DNA from: Nocardioides piscis
GTDB taxonomy: Bacteria > Actinomycetota > Actinomycetes > Propionibacteriales > Nocardioidaceae
Assembly: GCF_011300215.1 (NCBI RefSeq)
Contig: NZ_CP049866.1
Coordinates: 2,046,001-2,110,000, forward strand
Length of the DNA stretch: 64,000 nt
Direction of reading: 5' to 3'
The stretch's first letter is position 1. The number at the start of each line of letters is the position of its first letter. The notes under the pieces are model-generated. The model saw only the letters and a list, made by a program, of their open reading frames with translations, was not told the origin of the DNA and did not search any database. Shown here piece by piece: positions 46,959 to 56,629 of this stretch. The position numbers and the translations under genes were made by a program.

Positions 46959-46979
46959 ACTACTATGCAACGTAGTAGT
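46959..46979 (+). promoter_or_regulatory. BlaI-type operator over the -10 of the first GNAT gene
   Basis: ACTACTA-N7-TAGTAGT, a perfect 7-7-7 dyad. It contains a TACTAT -10 box (46961-46966) and ends eight bases before the ATG, so the mRNA is probably leaderless and a bound repressor would block transcription. Confidence 0.7.
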
Positions 46980-46987
46980 GTCGACGC

Positions 46988-47677
46988 ATGTCATCCGCCG
47001 CCTCACCCAGCCCCAGGTCGCCCGGAGTACAAGCAGCCGCGACGCTCCGTCCCATGGTGAAGGCGGACATCCCCTTCGTCACTGAGGAGCACCTCAAGTG
47101 CTTCCCGGAGAACGTCATGGGCCGTCTCGGCCGCCCTTTCTTGCGCCGCTACTACGCAACGTTTCTTGACACGCCATACGGCGTTGCCACCCTCGCAGAG
47201 AGCGAAGGACGGCCGTGCGGCTTCCTCGTTGGCATCCTCGACACACGGGCGCACCGGAAACTACTCCTACAGCGACACGTCGTGCCGCTAGCCGGCACCG
47301 TCCTGCTTGGGACGCTGCGCCACCCCCGGTTGGCCTATCGGCTCTTCGCGCGTCGCCTCAGTCTCTGGTTCCAGCGACGATGTCGAGGCCACCATCAGAC
47401 GGAGTCGCAGGCAGGGCCCAAGAAGGTCGCGGTGCTTTCGCATGTTGCGACGGTTGAGAACAGGCGAGGGGCCGGGGTCGGACGCGCGTTGGTGACTGAC
47501 TTCGTACAAGCAGCGAAGGCGACCGGAGCTGATCGGGTCAGTCTGGCTACGCTCGACGGAGCGAACGGCGCAGGACCGTTCTATGACCGTCAAGGATGGC
47601 TGCTGAAAGCCCGCCGCCAGACGTTCGACGGTCGGTGGATCCGCCTTTACGACCTGGAGCTGCACGACGATGCTTGA
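46988..47677 (+). CDS. GNAT-family acetyltransferase
   Basis: 229 residues. The acetyl-CoA loop is in VATVENRRGAGVGRALV, preceded by a basic insert of about 50 residues absent from minimal GNATs. It has no ribosome-binding site and a start directly after the operator. It overlaps the M15 gene by eight bases. It is clearly related to the protein at 53905 (shared FP...RLG..FL..YY and GRP.G.LVG). The substrate is unknown; an amino group of a wall precursor is one possibility suggested by the setting. Confidence 0.8.
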   Translation: MSSAASPSPRSPGVQAAATLRPMVKADIPFVTEEHLKCFPENVMGRLGRPFLRRYYATFLDTPYGVATLAESEGRPCGFLVGILDTRAHRKLLLQRHVVPLAGTVLLGTLRHPRLAYRLFARRLSLWFQRRCRGHHQTESQAGPKKVAVLSHVATVENRRGAGVGRALVTDFVQAAKATGADRVSLATLDGANGAGPFYDRQGWLLKARRQTFDGRWIRLYDLELHDDA

Positions 47678-48458
47678 GACTAGGGTCAAAAGGAGTCTCG
47701 CAAGGTGCTCCCACATCGTGGTTCATGCGGTGCCAGTCACCCTGCTGGCGCTGTTGTTCGCCTCGTGCAGCATCCCAGCTGACGACAGTCGCCCATCACG
47801 AACCGAGGTTGCGAGCATCGAAACCCCGACCGGCGCACCCACGCCGCGTCAGCCCCAGGACGCGGTCATCCGCCGAGTTCCGCAGCGTCAATGGGACGCG
47901 ATGGTCCAGGCTGGCATGGTGCGAGAGGGCTGCCCGGTGACCGAACGTTCCCAGCTCCGACGGGTCGAGGTGGACCACGTCGACTTCGAGGGCGTCCTTC
48001 GCCGGGGTCACCTGGTGGTCAACGCGGACACGGCCGAGACGGCTGCGCGCATCTTCACGCGGCTCTACGAAGAAGGCTTTCCGATACGGCGAATGCGAGG
48101 GGTGGAGAAGTACGGCGGCGACACCCTGCGCAGCCTCCAAGCCGACAACACCTCTGCATACAACTGCCGCCGCCCGGACCAGATCAACGCCCCCGTGCTC
48201 GAGTCCCCGCACGCCAACGGGCGCGCGATCGACATCAACCCACGCGAGAACCCATGGATGGACCTACGCTGCAAATGCTGGTCACCAGGACCTGAGAACG
48301 CACCGCGCACACCCGGCCCGGGCAAGATCCTTCGCCGTGACGTGGTTTGGCAGACCTTCATCGACGAGGGTTGGATCTGGCAGAACATCCCTGTCCCGGA
48401 TTACATGCACTTCGACACCGGTTATCCCTCGACGCCGTACACTCAGCCTGGTTCCTGA
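47670..48458 (+). CDS. M15-family D-alanyl-D-alanine carboxypeptidase-like lipoprotein
   Basis: 262 residues. Signal peptide with lipobox FASC. The C-terminal domain has the M15 zinc signature: SPHANGRAIDINP (H and D ligands) and DYMHFDTGYPS (third His). It should trim stem peptides of peptidoglycan. It is coupled to the GNAT gene upstream. Its last 15 residues recur at the end of the second GNAT protein. Confidence 0.85.
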   Translation: MLETRVKRSLARCSHIVVHAVPVTLLALLFASCSIPADDSRPSRTEVASIETPTGAPTPRQPQDAVIRRVPQRQWDAMVQAGMVREGCPVTERSQLRRVEVDHVDFEGVLRRGHLVVNADTAETAARIFTRLYEEGFPIRRMRGVEKYGGDTLRSLQADNTSAYNCRRPDQINAPVLESPHANGRAIDINPRENPWMDLRCKCWSPGPENAPRTPGPGKILRRDVVWQTFIDEGWIWQNIPVPDYMHFDTGYPSTPYTQPGS

Positions 48459-48536
48459 CCCCTGTGCACCGGTGCGGCTACGTGTTCCCTCGGGCACGTC
48501 ATCGCGACGGCTCACTCGTGACGGACTGCGTCCCAG

Positions 48537-50249
48537 CTAGCCGTGTCTGGCCGCGGCATGCAGGCGGCGTACGACGAACGTGCCGACCTGGGTGATTTCG
48601 GCTACCCGGAGCAGCCAGGCGAGGCCGAGAAAAACGATCCCGTCTGCGGTCGCTACTGCGGCCACCCATAGAGCCGCAGTCAGTTGAGTGGGCTCTTCCA
48701 CGGTGGCGTGAAGGACGTGCGCGAGCAGGTAGGCCATACCGGTCGCGCCGACTGTTGGCACCAGCATCCTGGCCAAGAATGCGAGGAGTCGGCGGGTGTC
48801 CAGCCCGCCGAGAGCGCGTCGCAATATCAAGTAGGACAGTGCGGAACCCACGGCGTAGGAGGCGCCGTACGCCGCCGCCAGCGAGGGGGCCGTCAGTCGA
48901 GCCTCTGTGACGCCAACCAGAGCCATGGCGGCCGCGACGTTCACGCCGGCGATGATGCACTGCACCCAGAAGACCGTCTGGGTGCGCTCGAGGGCGAAGA
49001 AGCCCCGCAGCATCAAGTAGTGAACGGTGAAGAACAGGATTCCCGGTCCGAAGAGGGCGATCGTCGGCCCGTAGTTTTCGGAGGTCGATCGGGCGGCCCC
49101 GAACGAGATAGCGTTAGCGACGTCGGCGGCGATGACGGGAATCAGGAAGGCGAAAGGCACGATCAGCGTCAAGGACGCCCGTAAGGTCCCGGCCACGGAG
49201 ATGGCCAGATCAGGAAGGTTCCGGTCGGCCGCGAGCCTAGACAACCGGGGCAGAACCGCTGTCGCGATAGACACTGTCACGATCGAGTGCGGCACCATCA
49301 CGATCAGGAACGCCGTGGAGTAGACGGTGTAGCCCGTGCCCTCCGCCGTCATGCCGACGCCGCATCCGTCGGTGGCTGACTGAGCGGTACCGCCGGAGGC
49401 GAGACGAACCACGACTGTGTAGGCAATCTGGTTGACGGCCACCACCAGGATCGTCCACGTCCCGAGTCGAAGAGTATGACCCAACCCTGAGTCGCGGAAG
49501 TCGAACTGGGGCCGATAGCGGATTCCAGCGCGCCTCAAATAGGGGAGCAGGATGAGGCACTGGACCACGATGCCCAGAGTGGACCCAAGCCCCAGCAACA
49601 GTTCCTGCCCTGGCTCGAAGCCCTGGCACCGTTCATCGCCGCGCGCAGGTCCGTACACGAGCAGGTACGCCGCAAGCACCAACACCGAGACGGCATTGTT
49701 GGCAATCGGCGCCCACATCATCGGCCCGAAACGACCGTGGGCGTTGAGGATCTGCCCGACCAACACGAACATGCCGTAGAAGAACACCTGTGGCAGACAG
49801 TATCGAGCGAAGTCGACGACCGAGGCACGCTGGGTCGCGAGCTGCGGGTCGTCGAAGACGGGATCTAGGAACACGCCCATCACCCAAGGTGCGGCGACCA
49901 CCAATAAGAGAGTGATGGTGCCGAGGAACAGCGCCGCCAGGGTGATCACCCGGTTGGTGAAGGCCTCGCCACCGTCGGCATCCGTCTTTGTCGCTCGTAC
50001 CAGTTGGGGGACGAGAACTGCGTTGAAGATGCCCCCGGCCAGCAGGATGTACAACATGTTGGGGATGGTGTTCGCGATGGAGAACAGGTCGCCGCTCAAC
50101 AGGTTCCCGAGCGCTGCCGCCAGCAGGAACGCCCTGACGAAACCGCTGATGCGCGAGAACAGGGTGCCGGCCGCCATGAGGGCACTCGAGGCAACGAAAC
50201 GGTCCTGCTCGACGGCCGGGACCGGGGGCGTCCGACGGCCACTAGGCAT
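48537..50249 (-). CDS. murJ: Lipid II flippase MurJ / MviN-like
   Basis: 570 residues from the ATG at 50249; the upstream frame has no good start. About 14 membrane helices, with the MviN signatures GTLFSRISGFVRAFLLAAALG near the N-terminus and PNMLYILLAGGIFNAVLVPQLV. MurJ carries lipid II across the membrane for wall synthesis. It is unusual next to hydrolase genes and may be a second copy besides a housekeeping one. It lacks the long cytoplasmic pseudokinase region of mycobacterial MviN. Confidence 0.88.
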   Translation of the reverse strand: MPSGRRTPPVPAVEQDRFVASSALMAAGTLFSRISGFVRAFLLAAALGNLLSGDLFSIANTIPNMLYILLAGGIFNAVLVPQLVRATKTDADGGEAFTNRVITLAALFLGTITLLLVVAAPWVMGVFLDPVFDDPQLATQRASVVDFARYCLPQVFFYGMFVLVGQILNAHGRFGPMMWAPIANNAVSVLVLAAYLLVYGPARGDERCQGFEPGQELLLGLGSTLGIVVQCLILLPYLRRAGIRYRPQFDFRDSGLGHTLRLGTWTILVVAVNQIAYTVVVRLASGGTAQSATDGCGVGMTAEGTGYTVYSTAFLIVMVPHSIVTVSIATAVLPRLSRLAADRNLPDLAISVAGTLRASLTLIVPFAFLIPVIAADVANAISFGAARSTSENYGPTIALFGPGILFFTVHYLMLRGFFALERTQTVFWVQCIIAGVNVAAAMALVGVTEARLTAPSLAAAYGASYAVGSALSYLILRRALGGLDTRRLLAFLARMLVPTVGATGMAYLLAHVLHATVEEPTQLTAALWVAAVATADGIVFLGLAWLLRVAEITQVGTFVVRRLHAAARHG

Positions 50250-50414
50250 GCCGCGCAGCCTCACGCAATGGGCCACGGAACACAAACCAACTGCCCAACC
50301 CCACCGCGCGCCATCCGTCGGTGTGTGGCCGCGCAACGCACACGGAGATGCTCTGACCGTGGAGACCTGCGCCCGCGATCTCTGGTGAGGCAAGTTCGTT
50401 TGTGGTCCTGCGGG

Positions 50415-51362
50415 TTAGAAGAAGAACGGACAAGCATCCACGAAAATGGCGGAGAGGCCCGGTGTCAGCGCGATGATCCCGGGCGCCAGGACCATCGTCA
50501 ACAGGGACAGCAGGATGCCTCCGCGGGCAACTTGTGAGATCGGTTTGACCGGTGCAGTGAGGCGGCGCACGCGAGACAACGCTGACCCGCCCGCGCCGAG
50601 GGCGCCGGTGGGGTGAGCTCCGCCGGCAAGCGCGATCACTGCCTCGGCGAGGTCTCTCCTGTTGTGCCGGCCGGCGGCATCATCGGCGTGCATTTCTACA
50701 AGTTCCGCAATACGGATCCGTGCCTGGGCTGAGCCGAGACGCCCCCGCAGGACCACCGCAAACGCGTCCGCCCACCGCAAGATCAAGTGATGGCGCGAGG
50801 CGAGGTGCGCCCGCTCATGGGCGAGAACCTGCTGCAGCTGAGACTCCGAGAGGCAATCCAAAGCCCCTCGACTGACGACAACGCTGGCTCCTCGGCCCCC
50901 GGGAAGACAAAACACGGAAGGCACGTGGTGCTCCAGCACCATCACGTCCGGCTCCGAGTGAGGTGCGCACACGACCTCCAAGAGGTCTCTCTTGCGCCGC
51001 AACTGAGATCGCTCGCGACGGCGAGCAATCTGTACGGCGCCAAAGAGTGCGCCCACGGCACCAAAAGACAGGGCGGCACCCAAGGCTGGAATCACCGGGC
51101 TCTGCTTCCAGACCCCTTCTTCCGACAACAGCACCGAGCACGCGTGAACCGCACTGCCGAGCCACCCGCCATCGGGCATCGCATGAGCGGCAACTGTCAC
51201 GCCCGCCCACACGAAGGACACGAAAACCGTCAACGACAGCGTCAGCCAAGCAAGGATGCCCAGCAGAGGCGACCGCGTGAGCCAGCTCGACCGTTCCAGG
51301 CGACGGGGCCCCAGCACGCCGAGCCCCACCCCGAAGAGCAACAGTCCCAGCGTTGTCGTCAT
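50415..51362 (-). CDS. M56-family (BlaR1-like) membrane metallopeptidase
   Basis: 315 residues with about four membrane helices and the zinc motif HERAH in QVLAHERAHLASRHH, plus a downstream EMHADDAA. M56 proteins sense wall stress or antibiotics and trigger cleavage of the partner BlaI repressor. This one has no C-terminal penicillin-binding sensor domain, so beta-lactam sensing of the BlaR1 kind is unlikely. It overlaps blaI by four bases. Confidence 0.85.
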   Translation of the reverse strand: MTTTLGLLLFGVGLGVLGPRRLERSSWLTRSPLLGILAWLTLSLTVFVSFVWAGVTVAAHAMPDGGWLGSAVHACSVLLSEEGVWKQSPVIPALGAALSFGAVGALFGAVQIARRRERSQLRRKRDLLEVVCAPHSEPDVMVLEHHVPSVFCLPGGRGASVVVSRGALDCLSESQLQQVLAHERAHLASRHHLILRWADAFAVVLRGRLGSAQARIRIAELVEMHADDAAGRHNRRDLAEAVIALAGGAHPTGALGAGGSALSRVRRLTAPVKPISQVARGGILLSLLTMVLAPGIIALTPGLSAIFVDACPFFF

Positions 51363-51766
51363 AGTTGCCGAGCCGTCTCCGACGCAGGCGACTTACTGGT
51401 GACACTGGGGTCCGGGCCGGTGGGGTCCAGGAGCTGACGCAGTTGCATCAGTTCGTCAGCCGGTAGCTTCTCGACGAAGTGCAACAACGCCGCGCCCCGA
51501 TCTGGATTGCCGGCCAACGCCTCCTCCATCAACTCGGCGGTGTAGCTGGAGCGAGAGCCCACCGGGATGTACACCCATGCGCGACCAGCCTTGCTTCGGG
51601 CGACCATTCCCTTGCGGTGCAGGTTGTCCAACACCGTCATGACCGTGGTGTACGCAAGTTCGCGACTACCGTTGAGCTCAGTGAGCACCTCGCGCACCGG
51701 CATGGCCTCATCGTGCGCCCACAGGCACTCCATGACCGCCGCTTCTAGTTGACCCAAGTGGCTCAC
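51359..51766 (-). CDS. BlaI/MecI/CopY-family repressor
   Basis: 135 residues from the GTG with GAAGGGGG eight bases upstream; an ATG at 51793 is the alternative. Winged helix with the family pattern LGQLEAAVMECLW, REVLTEL and LAYTTVMTVLDNLHRKGMV. It is followed by a dimerisation region that the M56 protease would cut. It should bind the TACTAT dyads at 46860, 46959, 51930, 53881 and 58275. In a copper island a CopY-like role might be considered, but the M56 partner and wall genes favour BlaI. Confidence 0.88.
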   Translation of the reverse strand: MSHLGQLEAAVMECLWAHDEAMPVREVLTELNGSRELAYTTVMTVLDNLHRKGMVARSKAGRAWVYIPVGSRSSYTAELMEEALAGNPDRGAALLHFVEKLPADELMQLRQLLDPTGPDPSVTSKSPASETARQL

Positions 51767-51929
51767 GATGGCGGCCCCCTTCTCTACGAACATGTCATCC
51801 GGATTCGACCGGGCAAGCCAGCCGAAATGCTGACGTATGCAGCGAAGCCTACGGTCACCAGCCCTGCCGCACTTGTACTGCTGGCAACGAGTTCATGCCC
51901 GCGGCGCCAGACTCACCGACCCGGGATCT

Positions 51930-51944
51930 ACTATCCTACATAGT
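51930..51944 (+). promoter_or_regulatory. BlaI-type operator between blaI and the amidase gene
   Basis: ACTATC-CTA-CATAGT, a 6-3-6 dyad with one mismatch. It includes a TACTAT -10 (51929-51934) for the amidase gene, which starts 21 bases later. In the divergent region it may also autoregulate blaI. Confidence 0.62.
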
Positions 51945-51965
51945 CGCTTCGGATAGCATGCCAGT

Positions 51966-53729
51966 GTGACTGGTGTTAAAGATGTGACTGAGAAGCCAAC
52001 CGGGCGTCGCGCGCTGTTGAAGATCGCCGCCGGCAGCGCGGGTCTCACCGCGGTGGCGGCTGTGACGAGACGGAGCCTCGCGCCAGCAGGCGACGATGGG
52101 TCGGCCGGCGCCTTGATGCTGTCCACGCACGCCGGGTCGGACGTGCAGTCGTTGCACCTGCCATTGGATGAGAGGCACCTCCTTCCACTTGGTCCACAGC
52201 GCTGGGAGACGCAGCGACTCCCCACATCCACCCACTCGATGGTCGCGTTCCTCTGGGACGCCGGACAGACGGCCCCACGTCTGCATATCCGATCCCGCAC
52301 CGCTGCGGGCTGGGGGTCCTGGCTATCGGTTACGACGCTCCACGATGTGGCCGACGCAGGTTCAGTCGAAAAGTCGGGCCTCGCGGGCACCGACGTGACC
52401 TGGATCGGGCGGGCGGACGGGGTACAGATACGCGTGCAGGGCCGCCGCCCAGCGGGCCTCACCCTCGTACTTCTGTACCCCGAGCGCAGGCCGGGAGATA
52501 CGTCAGTGGGCTCATCTGGAACCGGCTTGCTGGAGCCGCGCGCTCGCCAATCTGCCGCGTTGGGCGCGGCACGCCCTCGACTGATCGGCCGACGCGCCTG
52601 GGGTGCCGACGAGTCGCTTCGAGACACCGATCCGGCCTACATCCACACGATCAAGCAGGTACACGTCCATCACACCGTGAACTCCAACAGCTATGCGCGA
52701 GAAGATGTCCCAGCACTGCTGCGGGGCATGTACGCCTATCACACGAAAAGCCTCGGCTGGTCTGACATCGGCTACAACTTCCTCGTCGACCGCTTCGGCC
52801 GCTGCTGGGTCGGTCGCGCGGGTGGGGCCGGACGTCTTGTGCGCGGTAGCCATACCCTCGGCTTCAATGCCGAGTCCACTGGCATCTCAGCGATTGGCAA
52901 TTACGACACCCAGCGGCCCAGCAGCGCCATGCTGGGGGCCATCGCGGCCATCGCCGCGTGGAAGGTCGCCCCTTTCGAGCGTGATCCTGTCGGGTCGATT
53001 CGCGTCGAGTCCGAAGGCAGCGACAAGTTCGCTCGTGGCCAGGACGTTGCCCTGCCAGTCATTGACGGTCACCGAGACACCAACGACACGGCCTGTCCTG
53101 GACGCTACCTATATGAAGCGCTACCGGAGGTGAGGCGCCGTAGGCAGGAGCTCGTAGCGGCAGGTACGCCGGCGCCAATCATCGTCGTCGAGGAAGCGGC
53201 CTCCGTCACTGGTGAGCCCCGTGTGGGCAACACGCTGTCCGCGAGCCCAGGACGCTTCACTCCTAGCGACGTCTCAGTCACCTACCAGTGGTTGAGGGCA
53301 GGACAACCCATTGTTGGAGCCAGCGTCCAGAGCTATCCCGTCACGCCGCAGGATGTTGGCGCCGTGCTGTCATGCCTGGTCACGTTGAACCGCGCGGGGC
53401 TGAGCCCGGTCGTACAGACGCCGTCCGCAACGGGACCGACGATCGCGGCACCGACGCTCCGCGTGATCGCCAGCAACAACCAGAAGGGCATCGCCAAGAT
53501 TCGCGTTAAACTTGCGGGTCCGCCAGGCGCGCCAGTGGTGCCGACCGGCGTCGTGGCGGTGACCCTTGGCAAGCGCACCACGAAGTTCGCGCTGCTTGAT
53601 GGCGTAGTGGTGGCCAAGTTCGGTGGGCGCCGGCGCCTGCGCGCCGGCACCTATGCGGTAGGGGTCGTGTACGCCGGCGACGACATTTTCACGGAAGCCA
53701 CACGCAACACCACGCTCAGAATCGCATGA
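51966..53729 (+). CDS. Secreted PGRP-type N-acetylmuramoyl-L-alanine amidase with Ig-like repeats
   Basis: 587 residues, GTG start, twin-arginine-like signal (TGRRALLKIAAGSAGL). The central amidase_2/PGRP domain (about residues 195-390) has zinc ligands in VHVHHTVNS and DGHRDTNDTACPG. The C-terminal 190 residues contain an actinobacterial Ig-like repeat (VTGEPRVGNTLSASPG, TYQWLRAGQPIVGA) and a further beta domain, probably for wall binding. It cuts between muramic acid and the stem peptide. Confidence 0.87.
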   Translation: MTGVKDVTEKPTGRRALLKIAAGSAGLTAVAAVTRRSLAPAGDDGSAGALMLSTHAGSDVQSLHLPLDERHLLPLGPQRWETQRLPTSTHSMVAFLWDAGQTAPRLHIRSRTAAGWGSWLSVTTLHDVADAGSVEKSGLAGTDVTWIGRADGVQIRVQGRRPAGLTLVLLYPERRPGDTSVGSSGTGLLEPRARQSAALGAARPRLIGRRAWGADESLRDTDPAYIHTIKQVHVHHTVNSNSYAREDVPALLRGMYAYHTKSLGWSDIGYNFLVDRFGRCWVGRAGGAGRLVRGSHTLGFNAESTGISAIGNYDTQRPSSAMLGAIAAIAAWKVAPFERDPVGSIRVESEGSDKFARGQDVALPVIDGHRDTNDTACPGRYLYEALPEVRRRRQELVAAGTPAPIIVVEEAASVTGEPRVGNTLSASPGRFTPSDVSVTYQWLRAGQPIVGASVQSYPVTPQDVGAVLSCLVTLNRAGLSPVVQTPSATGPTIAAPTLRVIASNNQKGIAKIRVKLAGPPGAPVVPTGVVAVTLGKRTTKFALLDGVVVAKFGGRRRLRAGTYAVGVVYAGDDIFTEATRNTTLRIA

Positions 53730-53880
53730 GTGGAGCATCACCCGGCGCGCGCTGGGTTGGTCGACTGTGCCCGTGTTCGGCGCTTGGGAGCTTCGAGACC
53801 GGGTCGGCTTGTTGTACGGAAGTGCGCACGAGCAGGACGCCTGCGGTACGCCAGGGCGATCGGCAAGCTTCACCCGTCTG

Positions 53881-53897
53881 TACTATGCGACTTAGTA
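53881..53897 (+). promoter_or_regulatory. BlaI-type operator over the -10 of the second GNAT gene
   Basis: TACTA-N7-TAGTA dyad with -10 TACTAT at 53881-53886. It ends seven bases before the GTG start, matching the layout of the first GNAT gene. Confidence 0.65.
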
Positions 53898-53904
53898 TTT
53901 CCGA

Positions 53905-54666
53905 GTGCAAGGAACCGTCTTGCCATCTAGTTCACCAGCCGTAGGCATTCGGACGGCCCGACATGAAGACTTGCCATTCGTCGTAGCTCAGCACCAGTCG
54001 TTCTTCCCCGACGGCTTCTTCGTTCGCCTTGGCGGCAGTTTCCTCTCGGAGTACTACAGGTCCTTCATGACCGATCAGGCCAGCTGCGTGCTGGTTGCAG
54101 AGGAGTCGGGGCGCCCCGTCGGGTACTTGGTGGGAACTCCAAACCCGGGTCTACACCGGCATCATGTGATGAGCCAGCACGGAAGGCGGCTGTGCCTGCT
54201 GGGACTGGGTGCTCTCCTTCGGCAACCGAGCCTGATCCTCATGTTCCTTCGGACTCGCGGTTGGAGGTACCTGCGGGCGGTCATCCGAGACAGGCGTGGA
54301 GCCCGAGTCCGAGGCGTCGCGACACGCACGGACACCACGGGAGTCCTCAACCACGTCGCGGTGCTCCCTGAACATCAAGGAGAGGGGGTCGGTTCACTCC
54401 TGATCCAAGCTCTGAAGGATGCGGCTCGGACTGCAGGGTGCGACCGCTTGGTGCTTGTCACGCGGTCGGACGGACTCGCCCCCGCGTATTGCCGTCTAAC
54501 AGGATGGAGCTACGTAGGCGAGCGCTGCACGCCCGAGGGCTACTGGCTCACCACCTTCAGCCGAGGTCTTGACGGTCCGCGCCGACTGTCGGGGGAGAGA
54601 GCACCTGACTACATGCATTTCGACACCGGCTACCCCTCGCGCAGATACCGCCCCGTCAGCGGATGA
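53905..54666 (+). CDS. GNAT-family acetyltransferase ending in an M15 peptidase tail
   Basis: 253 residues, leaderless GTG start. Homologous to the GNAT at 46988, with the acetyl-CoA loop VAVLPEHQGEGVGSLLI. The last 20 residues (PDYMHFDTGYPSRRYRP) are not GNAT sequence but match the end of the M15 peptidase at 48402-48455. This is best explained by a deletion that joined the GNAT to the end of a former downstream M15 gene. The single His left over has no catalytic context. The stop overlaps the proposed lnt ATG. Confidence 0.78.
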   Translation: MQGTVLPSSSPAVGIRTARHEDLPFVVAQHQSFFPDGFFVRLGGSFLSEYYRSFMTDQASCVLVAEESGRPVGYLVGTPNPGLHRHHVMSQHGRRLCLLGLGALLRQPSLILMFLRTRGWRYLRAVIRDRRGARVRGVATRTDTTGVLNHVAVLPEHQGEGVGSLLIQALKDAARTAGCDRLVLVTRSDGLAPAYCRLTGWSYVGERCTPEGYWLTTFSRGLDGPRRLSGERAPDYMHFDTGYPSRRYRPVSG

Positions 54667-56377
54667 CGGTCACCAGCGGTCCCCCACCAGCCTGCGGATC
54701 GCGCTCGAGCCGCAGGACGCAGAACACACTGCGCGAGGTTCCGCCCCCTGGCGTAGCCAGCTCCTTGCTGCAGTCGGCGGAGCCGGGTTGGCGTTTTCCT
54801 TTGACCCGATTGGCCTGGCCTGGCTGGCTCCCTTCGCCCTGACCGCCTTTGTCACTGCGACCGGCCCGCGGCGCCAGTCCTGGCGGAGAGCCGGCATGGC
54901 CGGGTTCTCGTTCGGAGCCGTCTTCTTCGCTGTTCACATCTGGTGGCTTGCCACGTCCATCAGTCCCGCGGCCTGGATTGCGGTGAGCCTGACTCAAGGA
55001 TTGTGGTTCGCCGGGTTGGGCGCGCTAGTACGGCTTCTGTGGCGCCAGCGGATGCGAGTCCTCAGCATCCCCGCGTGCTGGACGGCGATTGAGCTGGCGC
55101 GATCCCAGTGGCCCTTCGGTGGGTTCCCTTGGGGGCAACTCGGATTCACCAGCATTGGAGGGCCGTGGGCTGGGACTCTGCCGTACGTCGGGGTCGAGGG
55201 GACGAGCTTCCTGATCGCGCTGGCAGGAACCGCAGGAGCCGCCGCCTGGGCCGCGAGGACGACTCCGAAGTGGCCGCGCATGGGTCGCATTGCTGCCCTG
55301 GCCTCGATCGTCTGCGCGGCGCCTGTCGGCGCGGTGCTGTTCCCCTATTCGGTGAGTGCGGACGGCACCCTGCGCATCGCGGCAGTCCAGGGCGGTATAC
55401 CGGGCGGAAGCACAGACGTCATGGCCAGGCACCGACAAATCACCCGCGCCCACGCCGCAGCAACCGTGAAGATGTCCGATCGCATTCGCGCGGGCGATCA
55501 GGAGGCCGTTGATCTGCTGGTGTGGCCGGAGAGTTCGGTGATCGTCGATCCGACAACCGACGAAGTTGCACGCAGGCAGGTGGAACGGGCCGTCGCCGCG
55601 AGTGATGCTCCCATCCTGCTTGGCGCCATCGTCGACGGACCCTCCGAAGGGACCGCTCTCAACCAAGGACTCGTGTGGAGCATCGACGGTCCTTCCGATG
55701 AGCGCTACACGAAACGACACCCTGTTCCCTTTGGCGAGTACATCCCGTTCCGACCCTGGCTTTCGGGCTTCTCGCCGCGCTTCGACGAGATCCCGCGCGA
55801 CATGCTCCCAGGTGAGCCAACCCCTCCCTTGAATGTGACAACGGACCAGGGTCGCCTCCTCGTCGCGAGTGCCATCTGTTTCGACGTCGCATTCACCGAT
55901 GTCCTCGTCGACCAGGTGCGTGCGGGTGCGCATCTGGCGGTAATACAAAGCAGCAACGCCGCCTTCACCGGGAGCAGTCAGCCGGAGCAGCAGTTCACCA
56001 TCTCCCGGGCTCGAGCGCTGGAGACGGGCCGGGCGGTCGTCGTTGCGTCCCTCAACGGAGTCAGCGGCATCGTGTTCCCTGACGGAACGGTAAGAACGCG
56101 AAGTCAGAGTCCGGATACGCAAGCCCTGACGTCAACAGTCCCTCTTGTCACAGCACTCACGCCGGCCGTCCGTTTCGCCGGTGCCCGCAACTCGATGATT
56201 GCCGTGATTGCGGTAGCTGCCAGTTCCGCGGCCTTCGGACGGTCAGTCCGGAGGAGAACTCGGCGCTTCCTGATGGTGACTTCACCCGGTTGGGGTTCTT
56301 GCGGCGCAGACAGCGCGGAGCGCAACTCCTCCCAGGGCGCGCTGAACTCCGCATCCCGGACGGATACCATCTACTAG
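54663..56377 (+). CDS. lnt: Apolipoprotein N-acyltransferase (Lnt)
   Basis: About 570 residues. Membrane helices at the N-terminus are followed by a nitrilase-fold domain whose triad is visible: Glu in WPESSV, Lys in TKRHPVPFGEY and Cys in ASAICFDVAFTD. It acylates the N-terminal Cys of lipoproteins. The long frame has no good start of its own (a TTG at 54569 lies deep in the GNAT gene). The ATG at 54663 overlaps the GNAT stop and fits if one C is missing from the run 54681-54685. I therefore give 54663 as the start, with doubt. Lipoproteins from this block could be its substrates. Confidence 0.75.
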
Positions 56378-56443
56378 GCTGCATAAGAGATGGCCGGGTG
56401 TTGCGAGCTGGCACTGCCGTTCAAGAGGGACGCGAGGCTGCAC

Positions 56444-56629
56444 ATGAAAGTTCGAATCGTGGGGCTGGCATGTGCCATCCTCCTCATCGCTGCGGGCGCG
56501 CTCTTGACCTTCTACGGTCTTGGTGGGGCCGACAGTAGGCAGACTTCCCGCTCGTGGGCGACCCTGGGCCCGGTTCTAGGGGGCTTCGGCGTTGCGCTCG
56601 TCATTGTGACGGTCGGCAAGCCCAGATAG
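56444..56629 (+). CDS. Small two-helix membrane protein
   Basis: 61 residues from the ATG at 56444, with GAGG upstream; 56390 is the alternative start. Two hydrophobic helices are separated by a short hydrophilic loop (GGADSRQTSRSW). Family not recognised. A weak TACTA-N7-TAAGA dyad at 56372-56388 resembles the BlaI operators but matches poorly in one arm. Confidence 0.5.
   Translation: MKVRIVGLACAILLIAAGALLTFYGLGGADSRQTSRSWATLGPVLGGFGVALVIVTVGKPR

Noticed and set aside
51359-51766. CopY copper repressor
   Set aside because: The family is shared, but the protein lacks a C-terminal CxC metal motif, is coupled to an M56 protease, and its likely operators are at wall genes.
56372-56388. Sixth BlaI operator before the small membrane protein
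   Set aside because: TACTA-N7-TAAGA has only three of five bases right in one arm; kept as a weak remark, not a feature.
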